A DNA stretch of 7,369 nucleotides from an uncultured Clostridia bacterium (lineage in GTDB: Bacteria; Bacillota; Clostridia; TANB77; CAG-508). The DNA lies in assembly GCA_948875265.1 (NCBI GenBank), contig CAQRYF010000068.1, positions 1 to 7,369 of the forward strand, written 5' to 3'. Made by a program: the position numbers and the translations under genes. Shown piece after piece: positions 1 to 6,516 of this stretch; position 1 is the stretch's first letter; each line of letters starts with the position of its first letter. A model generated the notes under the pieces. It did no database searches. It worked only from the letters and a program-made list of their open reading frames with translations, and was not told where the DNA came from.

Positions 1-23
1 CCAATTCACGATTTTTTTGAGAG

Positions 24-380
24 CTAATTTGGGACTACTTTTTCAGCAGCCTCTTTTTTTTCTGTGTCTTTTTTTAACTTAGAAATTTCAGCATTAGCAT
101 AATCAAGTTGTGATTGTAACTCTTCGTTTTGATTTTGTAGTTGTTCACTATCTTCCTTTTCAGCTAATATTTCATCTGTTTGTTGCTTAAGTGATTCTAC
201 TTCTGCATCTTTTGCTTGCATTCCAGTCCTTAGTGATTCTACCTCCGCTTCTCTTGATGAATTTTCTCTTTTCAGATGCTTGATTTCTGTTTCTAGTTTA
301 TCAGTCTTGCCACAACCTATAAGTAACATTGCCATTAGTAAACCTACTAGACTTACTAAAACTATCCGTCCTTTCTTCAT
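24..380 (-). CDS. Small coiled-coil lipoprotein (hypothetical)
   Basis: A 118-residue predicted lipoprotein. Residues 1-19 are a basic start followed by a hydrophobic stretch, and residues 20-23 (L-I-G-C) form a lipobox, so the mature protein should begin at a diacylglycerol-modified Cys23 on the outer face of the membrane. Residues 28-110 are almost all E, K, Q, L, S and N in heptad-like spacing and should form one long coiled coil. A 14-residue unit (AEVESL at 45-50 and again at 59-64) is duplicated, also visible as a DNA repeat about 42 bp apart. There is no recognisable catalytic domain. The ATG at 380 follows AAAGGAG at a suitable distance, and a promoter lies just upstream. The function is unknown; a spacer, scaffold or envelope-binding role is only inference from the coiled coil. 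The gene is complete, but its terminator would lie outside the window. Confidence 0.85.
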   Translation of the reverse strand: MKKGRIVLVSLVGLLMAMLLIGCGKTDKLETEIKHLKRENSSREAEVESLRTGMQAKDAEVESLKQQTDEILAEKEDSEQLQNQNEELQSQLDYANAEISKLKKDTEKKEAAEKVVPN

Positions 381-427
381 TCCTTTTTCTCCTTTACTTT
401 ACTTATTTAGTATTTTGTTACTCTTTA

Positions 428-457
428 ATTATATCACTAAAATTAACATAAAGTCAA
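428..457 (-). promoter_or_regulatory. Sigma-A promoter of the lipoprotein gene
   Basis: The -35 box TTGACT (452-457) and -10 box TATAAT (428-433) are separated by 18 bp and lie about 50 bp upstream of the lipoprotein start. The -35 box lies three bases past the stop codon of the DUF378 gene, so the lipoprotein can be transcribed independently of it. A near-perfect palindrome (436-464) covers the -35 box and most of the spacer. Confidence 0.7.
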
Positions 458-464
458 TTTTAGT
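436..464. repeat. 12-bp inverted repeat over the lipoprotein promoter
   Basis: The arms ACTAAAATTAAC (436-447) and GTCAATTTTAGT (453-464) are complementary at 11 of 12 positions around a 5-bp centre; the remaining pair can form as G-U in the minus-strand RNA. It begins at the DUF378 stop codon and covers the -35 box and spacer of the next promoter. There is no T-run after either arm, so it does not look like an intrinsic terminator. An operator is the more natural reading, but no regulator is identifiable. Confidence 0.55.
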
Positions 465-648
465 CGTCAAATAATAATTTTATTCCCCATAATCCAGATA
501 GCCCAACTAATCCATAAACAATTCTTGATATAATTGTCATATCTCCGAATATAGCTGCTACTAGGTTAAAGTTGAATATTCCTATAAGTCCCCAATTTAT
601 TGCACCTATTATGATTAATGCTAACGCAATTTTATCAATTACTTTCAT
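460..648 (-). CDS. DUF378 family small membrane protein
   Basis: A 62-residue protein with two hydrophobic helices (about residues 5-33 and 38-58). The first carries the G-A-I-N-W-G-L-I-G-I-F motif and is followed by N-L-V-A-A-I-F-G, which is the signature of the DUF378 (YuzA-like) family. Members are usually 60-80 residues, so this copy is full length. Family members are widespread in Firmicutes and their molecular role is not established. The ATG at 648 is preceded by a strong GGAGGAG-type ribosome binding site. The gene lies downstream of the corA terminator and so is probably transcribed from its own promoter in 649-800; the next gene has a separate promoter. Confidence 0.9.
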   Translation of the reverse strand: MKVIDKIALALIIIGAINWGLIGIFNFNLVAAIFGDMTIISRIVYGLVGLSGLWGIKLLFDD

Positions 649-712
649 TTTTCTCCTCCTTACATATAAACTTTAATTTATGTTTTTACTTAGTATTTGC
701 TTTTTTTCAAAA

Positions 713-718
713 ATTATA
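713..718 (-). promoter_or_regulatory. Possible -10 box for the DUF378 gene
   Basis: A consensus TATAAT lies about 65 bp upstream of the DUF378 start. No convincing -35 box sits 16-18 bp further upstream; the sequence there is an A/T run that could act as an UP-like element. In DNA this AT-rich a TATAAT can arise by chance, so this is tentative. Apart from this box and the corA terminator, I see nothing structured in 649-860. Confidence 0.35.
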
Positions 719-803
719 CATTTAATTTTTTTATTTTTTATAATATTTATTATTATAAAAGCTACAATAGATTAAAATATCTGTAGTATTTAATAAAGTA
801 ATA

Positions 804-851
804 TAATAAAAAATAAACAAAAGGACAATATCTACGTCCCCTTGTCTATTT
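804..851 (-). terminator. Intrinsic terminator of corA
   Basis: In the minus-strand RNA, ACAAGGGGAC pairs with GUCCUUUUGU over 10 bp (two G-U pairs) around a 9-nt loop (827-835). The stem extends outward by about six mostly A-U pairs to 811-851 and is followed by a U-rich run (UUUAUUAUAU). It begins about 10 bp after the corA stop codon. The reverse orientation has A-C mismatches in place of the G-U pairs, so the hairpin is specific to the minus strand. Confidence 0.75.
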
Positions 852-860
852 TGATGTGTT

Positions 861-1811
861 TTATTTTAGCATATCTTTTTTATTTAGCCACCATGTTACA
901 GCTGCTGTCATAATTACTGCTATAAATACCATAATTACAAATCCTGCTGGGCTATTTTGAAATGGTAATCCTACATTCATTCCCCAAAAACTTGATATCA
1001 TTGTTGGTATTGCTAATATAATAGTGATTGATGTTAAAAATTTCATAACTCCATTTAAGTTATTTGAAATAATAGAAGCATATGCATCCATTGTTCCATT
1101 TAGGATATTACTATATATTTGTGCCATTTCTATAGCTTGTCTATTTTCTGTAATTGCATCTTCTAGTATTTCTTCATCGTCTTCATATAATTTAATTATT
1201 TTTCCTCTTAATGTTTTTTCCATTACTATTTCGTTTGATTTTAAAGATGTTGTAAAGTATACTAACCCTTTTTCTAAACTTAATAATTTTAACAACTCTT
1301 TATTTTGCATAGAATTTTTTAATATATATTCTGCTATTTCTGTTTCTTTATTTATTTGTTTTAGATAATTCAAGTAATATGAGGAATTTAAATATAGTAT
1401 TTGAAAAATAAATCTTGTCTTTTTATATGTCTGAAAATTTTTTATTTTTCTCTTTTCAAAGCTTTCAATAATTTTATTTTTCTTTAATGATACTGTTACA
1501 AAAAAATCATCTCTTACTACTATCATTCCTAAAGGCATTGTTGTATATATATCGTTTTCTTCCCCTTTTTCTATTATCGGAACATCTACTACAAAAAGTA
1601 TTGTATCATCATCTTCTTCTTTATCTATTCTGGCTTTTTCTTCATAGTCTAATGCATCCCTAATAAAATCTTCCTGTATATTAATGTTTTCACAAACTTT
1701 TTTTATTTCTGTTTCGGAGGGATTTACCAAATTTATCCAACTTCCTTTTTTAAATTCTTTGATTTCTTCTATTTTATTTGTTTCAATATCTGTATTATAT
1801 ATTTTAAGCAT
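861..1811 (-). CDS. corA: CorA family divalent metal ion (Mg2+/Co2+) transporter
   Basis: A 316-residue membrane transporter of the CorA family, homopentameric channels that bring Mg2+ (sometimes Co2+ or Ni2+) into the cytoplasm. The N-terminal ~250 residues are the acidic, mostly helical cytoplasmic domain. The C-terminus has two membrane helices (about 257-275 and 288-308). The first ends in the signature G-M-N (about 277-279), continuing V-G-L-P-F before the second helix. The protein ends in a basic tail (N-K-K-D-M-L-K), as is usual. Length is normal for the family. The frame also opens at a GTG at 1823, but the ATG at 1811 is preferred because AAAGGGTGGTG lies just upstream and family members begin close to MLKIY. 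The gene stands alone, with its own promoter and terminator. The exact metal cannot be told from the sequence. Confidence 0.93.
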   Translation of the reverse strand: MLKIYNTDIETNKIEEIKEFKKGSWINLVNPSETEIKKVCENINIQEDFIRDALDYEEKARIDKEEDDDTILFVVDVPIIEKGEENDIYTTMPLGMIVVRDDFFVTVSLKKNKIIESFEKRKIKNFQTYKKTRFIFQILYLNSSYYLNYLKQINKETEIAEYILKNSMQNKELLKLLSLEKGLVYFTTSLKSNEIVMEKTLRGKIIKLYEDDEEILEDAITENRQAIEMAQIYSNILNGTMDAYASIISNNLNGVMKFLTSITIILAIPTMISSFWGMNVGLPFQNSPAGFVIMVFIAVIMTAAVTWWLNKKDMLK

Positions 1812-1846
1812 ATCCCTCACCACCCTTTATTTTACTCAACATTAAT

Positions 1847-1875
1847 ATTTTATTCCTTTTAAAATACTTTGTCAA
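1847..1875 (-). promoter_or_regulatory. Sigma-A promoter of corA
   Basis: A perfect -35 TTGACA (1870-1875), a 17-bp spacer and a -10 TAAAAT (1847-1852), about 35 bp upstream of the corA start. Transcription would start roughly 30 nt before the ATG, leaving too short a leader for an Mg2+ riboswitch such as the M-box; none is seen. Confidence 0.8.
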
Positions 1876-1923
1876 CCACAAAAATTACTGATTCTATGTT
1901 TTTAATGATTTTAAACTTTATAA

Positions 1924-1959
1924 GAACGATTCCAAAGCTTAATAACCTTGGAATCGTTC
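1924..1959 (-). terminator. Terminator hairpin after the 163-residue gene
   Basis: Perfect 12-bp inverted repeat GAACGATTCCAA / TTGGAATCGTTC. In the minus-strand RNA it extends inward to 14 pairs, leaving an 8-nt loop. It begins about 10 bp after the stop codon at 1970 and is followed by UUAUAAAGUUU, an interrupted U-run. Position and stem strength support an intrinsic terminator closing the transcript that includes the 163-residue gene, despite the imperfect U-run. Confidence 0.75.
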
Positions 1960-1969
1960 ATTAGATTTA

Positions 1970-2461
1970 CTAACTATAGAACTCATCTCCTGGATCTTTT
2001 GAACCAAAAGAATTTTGCCCTAATACAACCATTGCGTTAGAAAATTTATTTGCATTTATCATCATTAGACAATTTAATATTTCATTTTTAGTGACATTTA
2101 TCACTTCAATTACAAGTTCTTCTGTTATAAACAAATACAAACTTTGCTTGATGTCAATTTGTGTTAATACATATTTTTCAAAAGCTTTAATAACTATTTC
2201 CATCATGATATTAATTTGTATCGATTCTTTAATAGCTTTTTCATTATTATCCACCATCATTTTGATAATTGCCTCATTATCTTCATTTTTAATTGAATTT
2301 GCAAAACTTTGCACATCTCTTATCATTTCTTTATAATGATTTTGAACCTTCTCTCTGTTAAAGATTTCTTCTAATTTTGTTTTCCGCTTTCCTGTATTAA
2401 ATAGACTTTTTATATCCTCTATTCTAACACTAACTGGTAACTGTAAATCTCTTTGACTCAT
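1970..2461 (-). CDS. Hypothetical helical cytoplasmic protein, 163 aa
   Basis: I do not recognise this protein. It has no signal peptide and no clear membrane helix. After a short N-terminal segment (Q-L-P-V-S-V-R-I), residues ~15-140 look mostly helical, with a basic patch (T-G-K-R-K-T-K) near 25-31. A hydrophobic, Met/Ile-rich stretch follows near 85-100. The tail is small and polar (G-S-K-D-P-G-D-E-F-Y-S). The ATG at 2461 is chosen because AAGGAGG (2470-2476) sits 8 nt upstream; an in-frame TTG at 2497 would lie inside the promoter and lacks a ribosome binding site. It lies 59 bp downstream of the heptad-repeat gene on the same strand with no terminator between, and has its own promoter, so it may be a third, partly independent member of the exporter operon. 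No function can be assigned. Confidence 0.8.
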   Translation of the reverse strand: MSQRDLQLPVSVRIEDIKSLFNTGKRKTKLEEIFNREKVQNHYKEMIRDVQSFANSIKNEDNEAIIKMMVDNNEKAIKESIQINIMMEIVIKAFEKYVLTQIDIKQSLYLFITEELVIEVINVTKNEILNCLMMINANKFSNAMVVLGQNSFGSKDPGDEFYS

Positions 2462-2485
2462 ACATGAATCCTCCTTATTATTTAT

Positions 2486-2514
2486 ACTATACCACAATTA
2501 TGTTTACTTGTAAA
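2486..2514 (-). promoter_or_regulatory. Internal sigma-A promoter of the 163-residue gene
   Basis: TTTACA (2509-2514), a 17-bp spacer and TATAGT (2486-2491), inside the 59-bp gap after the heptad-repeat gene and about 24 bp upstream of the ATG. It contains no copy of the TGACCA palindrome found at the exporter promoter, so this gene could be expressed without relief of the TetR repressor. Confidence 0.55.
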
Positions 2515-2520
2515 GTTTTA

Positions 2521-4413
2521 TTACTCTCTCTCTTCATTCTTATTATCTATTATTATTTCTTCTTTGCTATCTTCTTCTTTTTTGATGCTATCTATTATCA
2601 TAATAAATTTAACATTTCCATTATCTCCATTATTTAGCATTGTAAAATTATTATATTCTTCTGATAATTCCTGTAACTTTTTTAATCTTGCTGTGATATC
2701 TTTTATATCTCCATTAATATAATTGCAAATAGTTTTTATTCCTTCTTTATTAAATTTACTAATTCCCTCTGCTAAAGTCGTTGTACCTTGTGATATTGTA
2801 CTAGCCCCTTCTACTAACTGGTTATTAGCATTTAATAATTGACTAGATCCTAAATCTAAAGTATTTAATCCTTTTTTCATTTCTTTTGAACCTTTATTTA
2901 ATTCTTTTGTTCCCGCTGATAATTTTTGTGTTCCCTCAGACAATTGATTAATTCCATTTGATAACTCTGGTAATTTTTGTTCCATTTGTTTTATTCCAGC
3001 ATTTAATTGATTTAATCCACTATTTAAAGCTGTCGTTCCTGAAACTAATCCTTGTTCTTTATTATTCACTTGTGATTGCATACTTTCTAATCCCGCTTCT
3101 ACTTGTTCTCCTCCTGCCTTCATTTGACCTATAATTTGTTTTTGTCCTGCTATTGTTTTTCTTAATCCAACTACAGTTTCATCTGTCTCTGGTATTTTAT
3201 ATTCATTTACTAATTTACTTAACAATGCTTCATTTTGTTCTAATGTTGCCTTTAATGTAGTATAACCATTATTTTCGCTTTGTTTTCCATTTATTAAATT
3301 AGTTAGCCCTGCATTTATTGATACAACTCCATTCTTTATTGCTTCACTTCCTTTTTCTAGCTTATCTAAGTTGCTAGATACTGTTGAAACACTATTTAAT
3401 ACCGTTTCTGTACCTTGTTTTAAAGAACTTACTCCTGAATTCAAAGTATTACTACTATCATCTAATGTTGATATACCATTATCTATTTTAGAATAATTTT
3501 GACTTGCACTATTTACGCCATTAGCTACTTTATTCATAGCATTATTAAATTCTTTTGATTTTTCACTATAAGTATCTGTTCCTTCTTTTAGAGTATTTGC
3601 CCCTTCTTCGATTTGATTACTTGAAGATTGTAATGTATCTACTTTACTATATATCTCATCTATTTTATCAAATACACCTAAGTCATTTTCTTCAATTACT
3701 TTTGGTGTAACATATGTTACAATATTGCTTAATTCAAATTCAGTTGCGTCCATTGTAATTTCTATAGTATTTGGAACTTCTAGTTTATCTTTTGAAATAT
3801 TTAGACTCTCTTGCATTCCTGGCAAACTAATTCCTATTACTGTTGTCTTGCTTCCATCATCAACTACTTTTCCATTTGTTATTTCTACATTTTTATGATG
3901 TTCATTATCTAAAATCGTTCCACAAACTACTACAAATGGTGTATATAGTGTTTCATCTTTTCCATTAATATTAGTTATATGAGCATCTTTATTTGTATAT
4001 TCTATAGTTATTTTTACTTTTCCATTTTTGCCTGCTAATTCTTTTGCAGATATTTCTTTACCATCTAACTCATATTTTATATTGCATTCTATTGGTAATT
4101 CCTTTTGTGATTCACCTTGATAATATATATCACTACCTTCTGCATTCCACACTAAATTATTCCCATTTTGGCTTGGTACTTCATCTGTGTTTACATTTTC
4201 TATATTTAATAAATCTGATATATCATTTATTATTTCTGCTTGTTCTTTATTCTCTATATGACTATTTACAATAGTGCTATAACTACTTCCATTTATATTT
4301 AATTTAGAATATACAGTTTCATCTTTTGTAAATGCAAATACTGGAGCTGTATAAGCAATCATAGTACATAATAATGCACCTGATATTATTTTTGAAGTGA
4401 CTTTATTATTCAT
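2521..4413 (-). CDS. Secreted protein with xxxLxxG heptad repeats (exporter partner)
   Basis: A 630-residue exported protein. Residues 1-27 are a signal peptide (N-N-K-V-T-S-K, a hydrophobic core, then V-F-A before the likely cut). Residues ~28-255 form a globular domain, probably beta-rich. From ~265 to ~557 comes a long low-complexity rod in which Leu (or Ile/Met) and Gly recur every seven residues (TLNSG, SLKQG, KLEKG, QLSEG, KLSAG, ELNKG, TLAEG), at least 15 times. The rod is broken near 377-437 by a helical stretch. The tail is acidic. Such repeats occur in YhgE/Pip-type proteins, but those carry ABC-2-like membrane segments that are absent here. The ATG at 4413 is preferred over a TTG at 4422: AAAGGA lies 10 nt before the ATG but nearly abuts the TTG. 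It overlaps the exporter stop codon by 8 nt, implying translational coupling. An extracytoplasmic accessory role to the MMPL pump is inference. Confidence 0.85.
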   Translation of the reverse strand: MNNKVTSKIISGALLCTMIAYTAPVFAFTKDETVYSKLNINGSSYSTIVNSHIENKEQAEIINDISDLLNIENVNTDEVPSQNGNNLVWNAEGSDIYYQGESQKELPIECNIKYELDGKEISAKELAGKNGKVKITIEYTNKDAHITNINGKDETLYTPFVVVCGTILDNEHHKNVEITNGKVVDDGSKTTVIGISLPGMQESLNISKDKLEVPNTIEITMDATEFELSNIVTYVTPKVIEENDLGVFDKIDEIYSKVDTLQSSSNQIEEGANTLKEGTDTYSEKSKEFNNAMNKVANGVNSASQNYSKIDNGISTLDDSSNTLNSGVSSLKQGTETVLNSVSTVSSNLDKLEKGSEAIKNGVVSINAGLTNLINGKQSENNGYTTLKATLEQNEALLSKLVNEYKIPETDETVVGLRKTIAGQKQIIGQMKAGGEQVEAGLESMQSQVNNKEQGLVSGTTALNSGLNQLNAGIKQMEQKLPELSNGINQLSEGTQKLSAGTKELNKGSKEMKKGLNTLDLGSSQLLNANNQLVEGASTISQGTTTLAEGISKFNKEGIKTICNYINGDIKDITARLKKLQELSEEYNNFTMLNNGDNGNVKFIMIIDSIKKEEDSKEEIIIDNKNEERE

Positions 4414-5875
4414 TATTATCAAATCCTTTCTTTATTTTTGATTTCATTCCAATTGTTGTTCTACATATTAATTTGTCAAATACCATTAAAAATGATGGTA
4501 GTACTGTAATAACACATATCATACTAACAATTGCACCTCGCGACATAAGAGTACATAAGGAACCAATCATTTCTATCTTTGAATATGCACCAACTCCAAA
4601 TGTGGCTCCAAAGAAGCAAAGTCCACTAACTACAATTGAGCTAATTGATGTTCCTAATGCTTCACCTATAGCTTCTCTCTTGTCTTTTCCTTCTTTTCTT
4701 CCATTTATATATTTTGTTGTTATTAATATTGCATAATCTATTGTTGCTCCTAATTGAATTGTTCCTATAACTATTGATGCAATAAATGGTAATATTGTAT
4801 TTGTATAATATGGAATTCCCATATTTATAAATATAGCAAATTCAATTACTGTTATTAATATTACTGGCAATGAAATTGATTTTAACACAACAATCATAAT
4901 AATAAATATAATTGCAATAGATACTGTATTAACACTATTAAAATCATGATCACTTATTTCTACTAAATCCTTCATAAGTGGTCCTTCCCCTGCTAATATT
5001 GCATTTTCATCATATTGTTTTATTATTTCATTTACTTTTGTTACTTGATTATTCAACTCATCTGTTGCCATTTCATATTTTGAATTTATAATAATCATTT
5101 GATATTTATCGTTTTGTAACATTCCTAAAATATCTTGTGGTAACATTTCTTTTGGAATTCCTAAATTGGCTATTTTTGGATAACCTAATGTCCATTCAAT
5201 TCCTTCTAAATCTTCTATTTTATTTAGCATTTCTTTAGTTTGATAATCTGGCATATCTTTATCTACTAATAATAATTCTGTTGATACCATTCCAAATTTT
5301 TCTTTTAATTCATTATTAGCAGATACACTAGGTAATGTTTTTGGTAATGATTTATCTAAATTATAATAAATACCTGTATTTTTATATCCATAAAATGCAA
5401 TTGGTAATATAATTAAAAATATTATCACAATTATCTTATAATGATTTATTACAAAATCTCTTACACCTTTAAATTTTGGTAATATTTCTTTATGTTTTGT
5501 CTTTTCAATTAATTTATTTAATTCAAGTATCATTGCTGGAAGTACTGTTACTACGCACACAACACCTAAAAATACACCTTTTGCCATAACTAAACCAATA
5601 TCTTTTCCTAGAGTAAGGTTCATGCTACATAATGCTAAAAATCCTGCTATAGTTGTAAGTGAACTTCCTACAACAGATACTAATGTCTTTCCAATTGCAT
5701 TTGCCATTGCTTCATTAATATCTGTTGTTTTTTGTTTTTCTTGCATATAACTATGATATAAAAATATAGCAAAATCCATAGTTACTCCTAATTGAAGTAC
5801 ACTACTAATTGCTTTTGTGATATATGATGTTTCTCCGAAGTAATATATTACTTCCCATATTATAAAGAATAGCAA
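4406..5875 (-). CDS. MMPL/RND family exporter, C-terminal part (separated by frameshift)
   Basis: This frame encodes about residues 220-696 of an RND-superfamily exporter (MMPL type, COG1033-like), a proton-driven lipid or drug pump of the cytoplasmic membrane. It holds TM4 with the relay motif G-V-T-M-D-F-A-I-F-L (Asp about 241), TM5-6 ending at V-L-P-A-M, then TM7 (VINHYK onward). A second extracytoplasmic domain and the TM8-12 bundle follow, with the second relay motif Q-L-G-A-T-I-D-Y (Asp about 587). The frame opens at a TTG at 5875 with no usable ribosome binding site, and its first ~12 residues are out-of-frame translation of the neighbouring gene part, so this is not a true start. Joining it to 5805-6497 by removing one base gives 697 codons, the usual MMPL size. 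A possible internal restart is the ATG at 5779, preceded by AGGAG, but that would cut TM4. Confidence 0.85.
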   Translation of the reverse strand: MLFFIIWEVIYYFGETSYITKAISSVLQLGVTMDFAIFLYHSYMQEKQKTTDINEAMANAIGKTLVSVVGSSLTTIAGFLALCSMNLTLGKDIGLVMAKGVFLGVVCVVTVLPAMILELNKLIEKTKHKEILPKFKGVRDFVINHYKIIVIIFLIILPIAFYGYKNTGIYYNLDKSLPKTLPSVSANNELKEKFGMVSTELLLVDKDMPDYQTKEMLNKIEDLEGIEWTLGYPKIANLGIPKEMLPQDILGMLQNDKYQMIIINSKYEMATDELNNQVTKVNEIIKQYDENAILAGEGPLMKDLVEISDHDFNSVNTVSIAIIFIIMIVVLKSISLPVILITVIEFAIFINMGIPYYTNTILPFIASIVIGTIQLGATIDYAILITTKYINGRKEGKDKREAIGEALGTSISSIVVSGLCFFGATFGVGAYSKIEMIGSLCTLMSRGAIVSMICVITVLPSFLMVFDKLICRTTIGMKSKIKKGFDNNE

Positions 5876-6497
5876 TTCCTATATTTACTAATAATAAAAT
5901 TGGAGCAATATATGAGTCTAATGCTATTTCTAATATAATTAAGCATAAAATAACTGCTATAATAACATAAATTGCAATTTCTGAATCTGATAAATCTCTT
6001 GTATCTAATACTGTTGCCGTCATTCCACTTATTTTACAATGTTCATCTGTTATCTGTCTTAATTTTTGAACTGTTTGCATTGTACTGTCTGATGATATTT
6101 GTTCCTTAAATGTAACTAGCATTACTGTTTCATTATCTTTATAAATCTTATCTTTTACATTGTCTGGTATCATTTCTATTGGAATACCTGTGCCTATGAC
6201 GTCAGCAATACTTACTGCTTTATCTACATTATCAAGTTTTTTTATTTTTTCTTCTAATTTAACAACATCTTTTGTTTTCATATCATCAAGTATTACTATT
6301 GAAAAAGCTCCCATGTTAAACTCTTCTGAAAGTATCTTTTCTCCTTGTATTGTTTCTACATCTTCTGGAAGATAAACTAATATATCATAATTTATTCTTG
6401 TCGCTTTAATTCCTATAATAGATGGAATCAACAATAGTAAAGCTATGACTAAAATTATTTTTCTATATCTGCAAATTGTTTTTCCAAACTTATGCAT
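5805..6497 (-). CDS. MMPL/RND family exporter, N-terminal part (separated by frameshift)
   Basis: A 230-codon frame encoding the first third of the exporter: TM1 (about 14-30), the first extracytoplasmic domain (31-172, with N-Y-D-I-L-V-Y-L-P near its start), TM2 (174-193) and TM3 (197-217), reaching the conserved loop Y-N-M-G-S-N-I. In this family that loop continues as I-x-F-G-E-(I/T)-S-Y-I-T-K. Here that continuation appears in the next frame, while this frame runs into L-L-R-R-N-I-I-Y-H-K-S-N and a TAG stop. The ATG at 6497 follows AAAGGAG by 7 nt. A TetR-type repressor should control it, since palindromic sites flank and overlap the promoter at 6538-6566. On its own this part lacks both proton-relay motifs and should not transport. 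The substrate is unknown; lipids, peptides or toxic amphiphiles are typical of the family. Confidence 0.85.
   Translation of the reverse strand: MHKFGKTICRYRKIILVIALLLLIPSIIGIKATRINYDILVYLPEDVETIQGEKILSEEFNMGAFSIVILDDMKTKDVVKLEEKIKKLDNVDKAVSIADVIGTGIPIEMIPDNVKDKIYKDNETVMLVTFKEQISSDSTMQTVQKLRQITDEHCKISGMTATVLDTRDLSDSEIAIYVIIAVILCLIILEIALDSYIAPILLLVNIGIAILYNMGSNILLRRNIIYHKSN
5835..5847 (-). other. Frameshift junction in the exporter gene
   Basis: On the minus strand the conserved N-M-G-S-N codons end at 5847 and the F-G-E codons of the other frame begin at 5839. Seven bases (5840-5846) lie between, where the family has two residues (six bases); deleting one base restores N-I-L-F-G-E. There is no homopolymer at the site, which makes polymerase slippage or a base-calling run error less obvious. 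In the first frame the junction reads TTA CTT CGG AGA, with a CGG codon that should be rare in so AT-rich a genome. Confidence 0.8.
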
Positions 6498-6516
6498 AAA
6501 AACACTCCTTTCTTAC

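Noticed and set aside
280..474. Plus-strand open frame opposite the lipoprotein start and its promoter
   Set aside because: It has no ribosome binding site, runs antisense through a signal peptide and a promoter, and its hydrophobic composition is what the complement of this AT-rich DNA gives.
1024..1368. Plus-strand open frame of 114 codons inside corA
   Set aside because: It is antisense to a well-supported CorA gene, has no ribosome binding site and matches no known family.
1809..1823. GTG at 1823 as the corA start
   Set aside because: It overlaps the AAAGGGTGGTG stretch that serves as ribosome binding site for the ATG at 1811, and family members start near MLKIY.
1824..1923. Mg2+ riboswitch (M-box) or other leader upstream of corA
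   Set aside because: The promoter at 1847-1875 leaves a leader of only about 30 nt, far too short, and no conserved riboswitch core is visible.
4074..4140. Short A/T-rich repetitive look of the heptad-repeat gene as a DNA repeat or CRISPR-like array
   Set aside because: The periodicity is at protein level (Leu and Gly every seven codons) with variable codons; there are no identical DNA repeats or spacers.
4473..4736. Plus-strand open frame opposite the 3' part of the exporter gene
   Set aside because: It is antisense to conserved MMPL membrane helices and lacks a start context. The same applies to open frames at 2091-2336, 4044-4274 and 6160-6375.
5805..5875. The two exporter frames as two genuinely separate overlapping genes
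   Set aside because: The second frame begins at a TTG preceded by AGGA only 2 nt away. Its first dozen residues are an out-of-frame copy of the TM3 coding sequence, and a conserved family loop is cut in two, so a frameshifted single gene explains it better.
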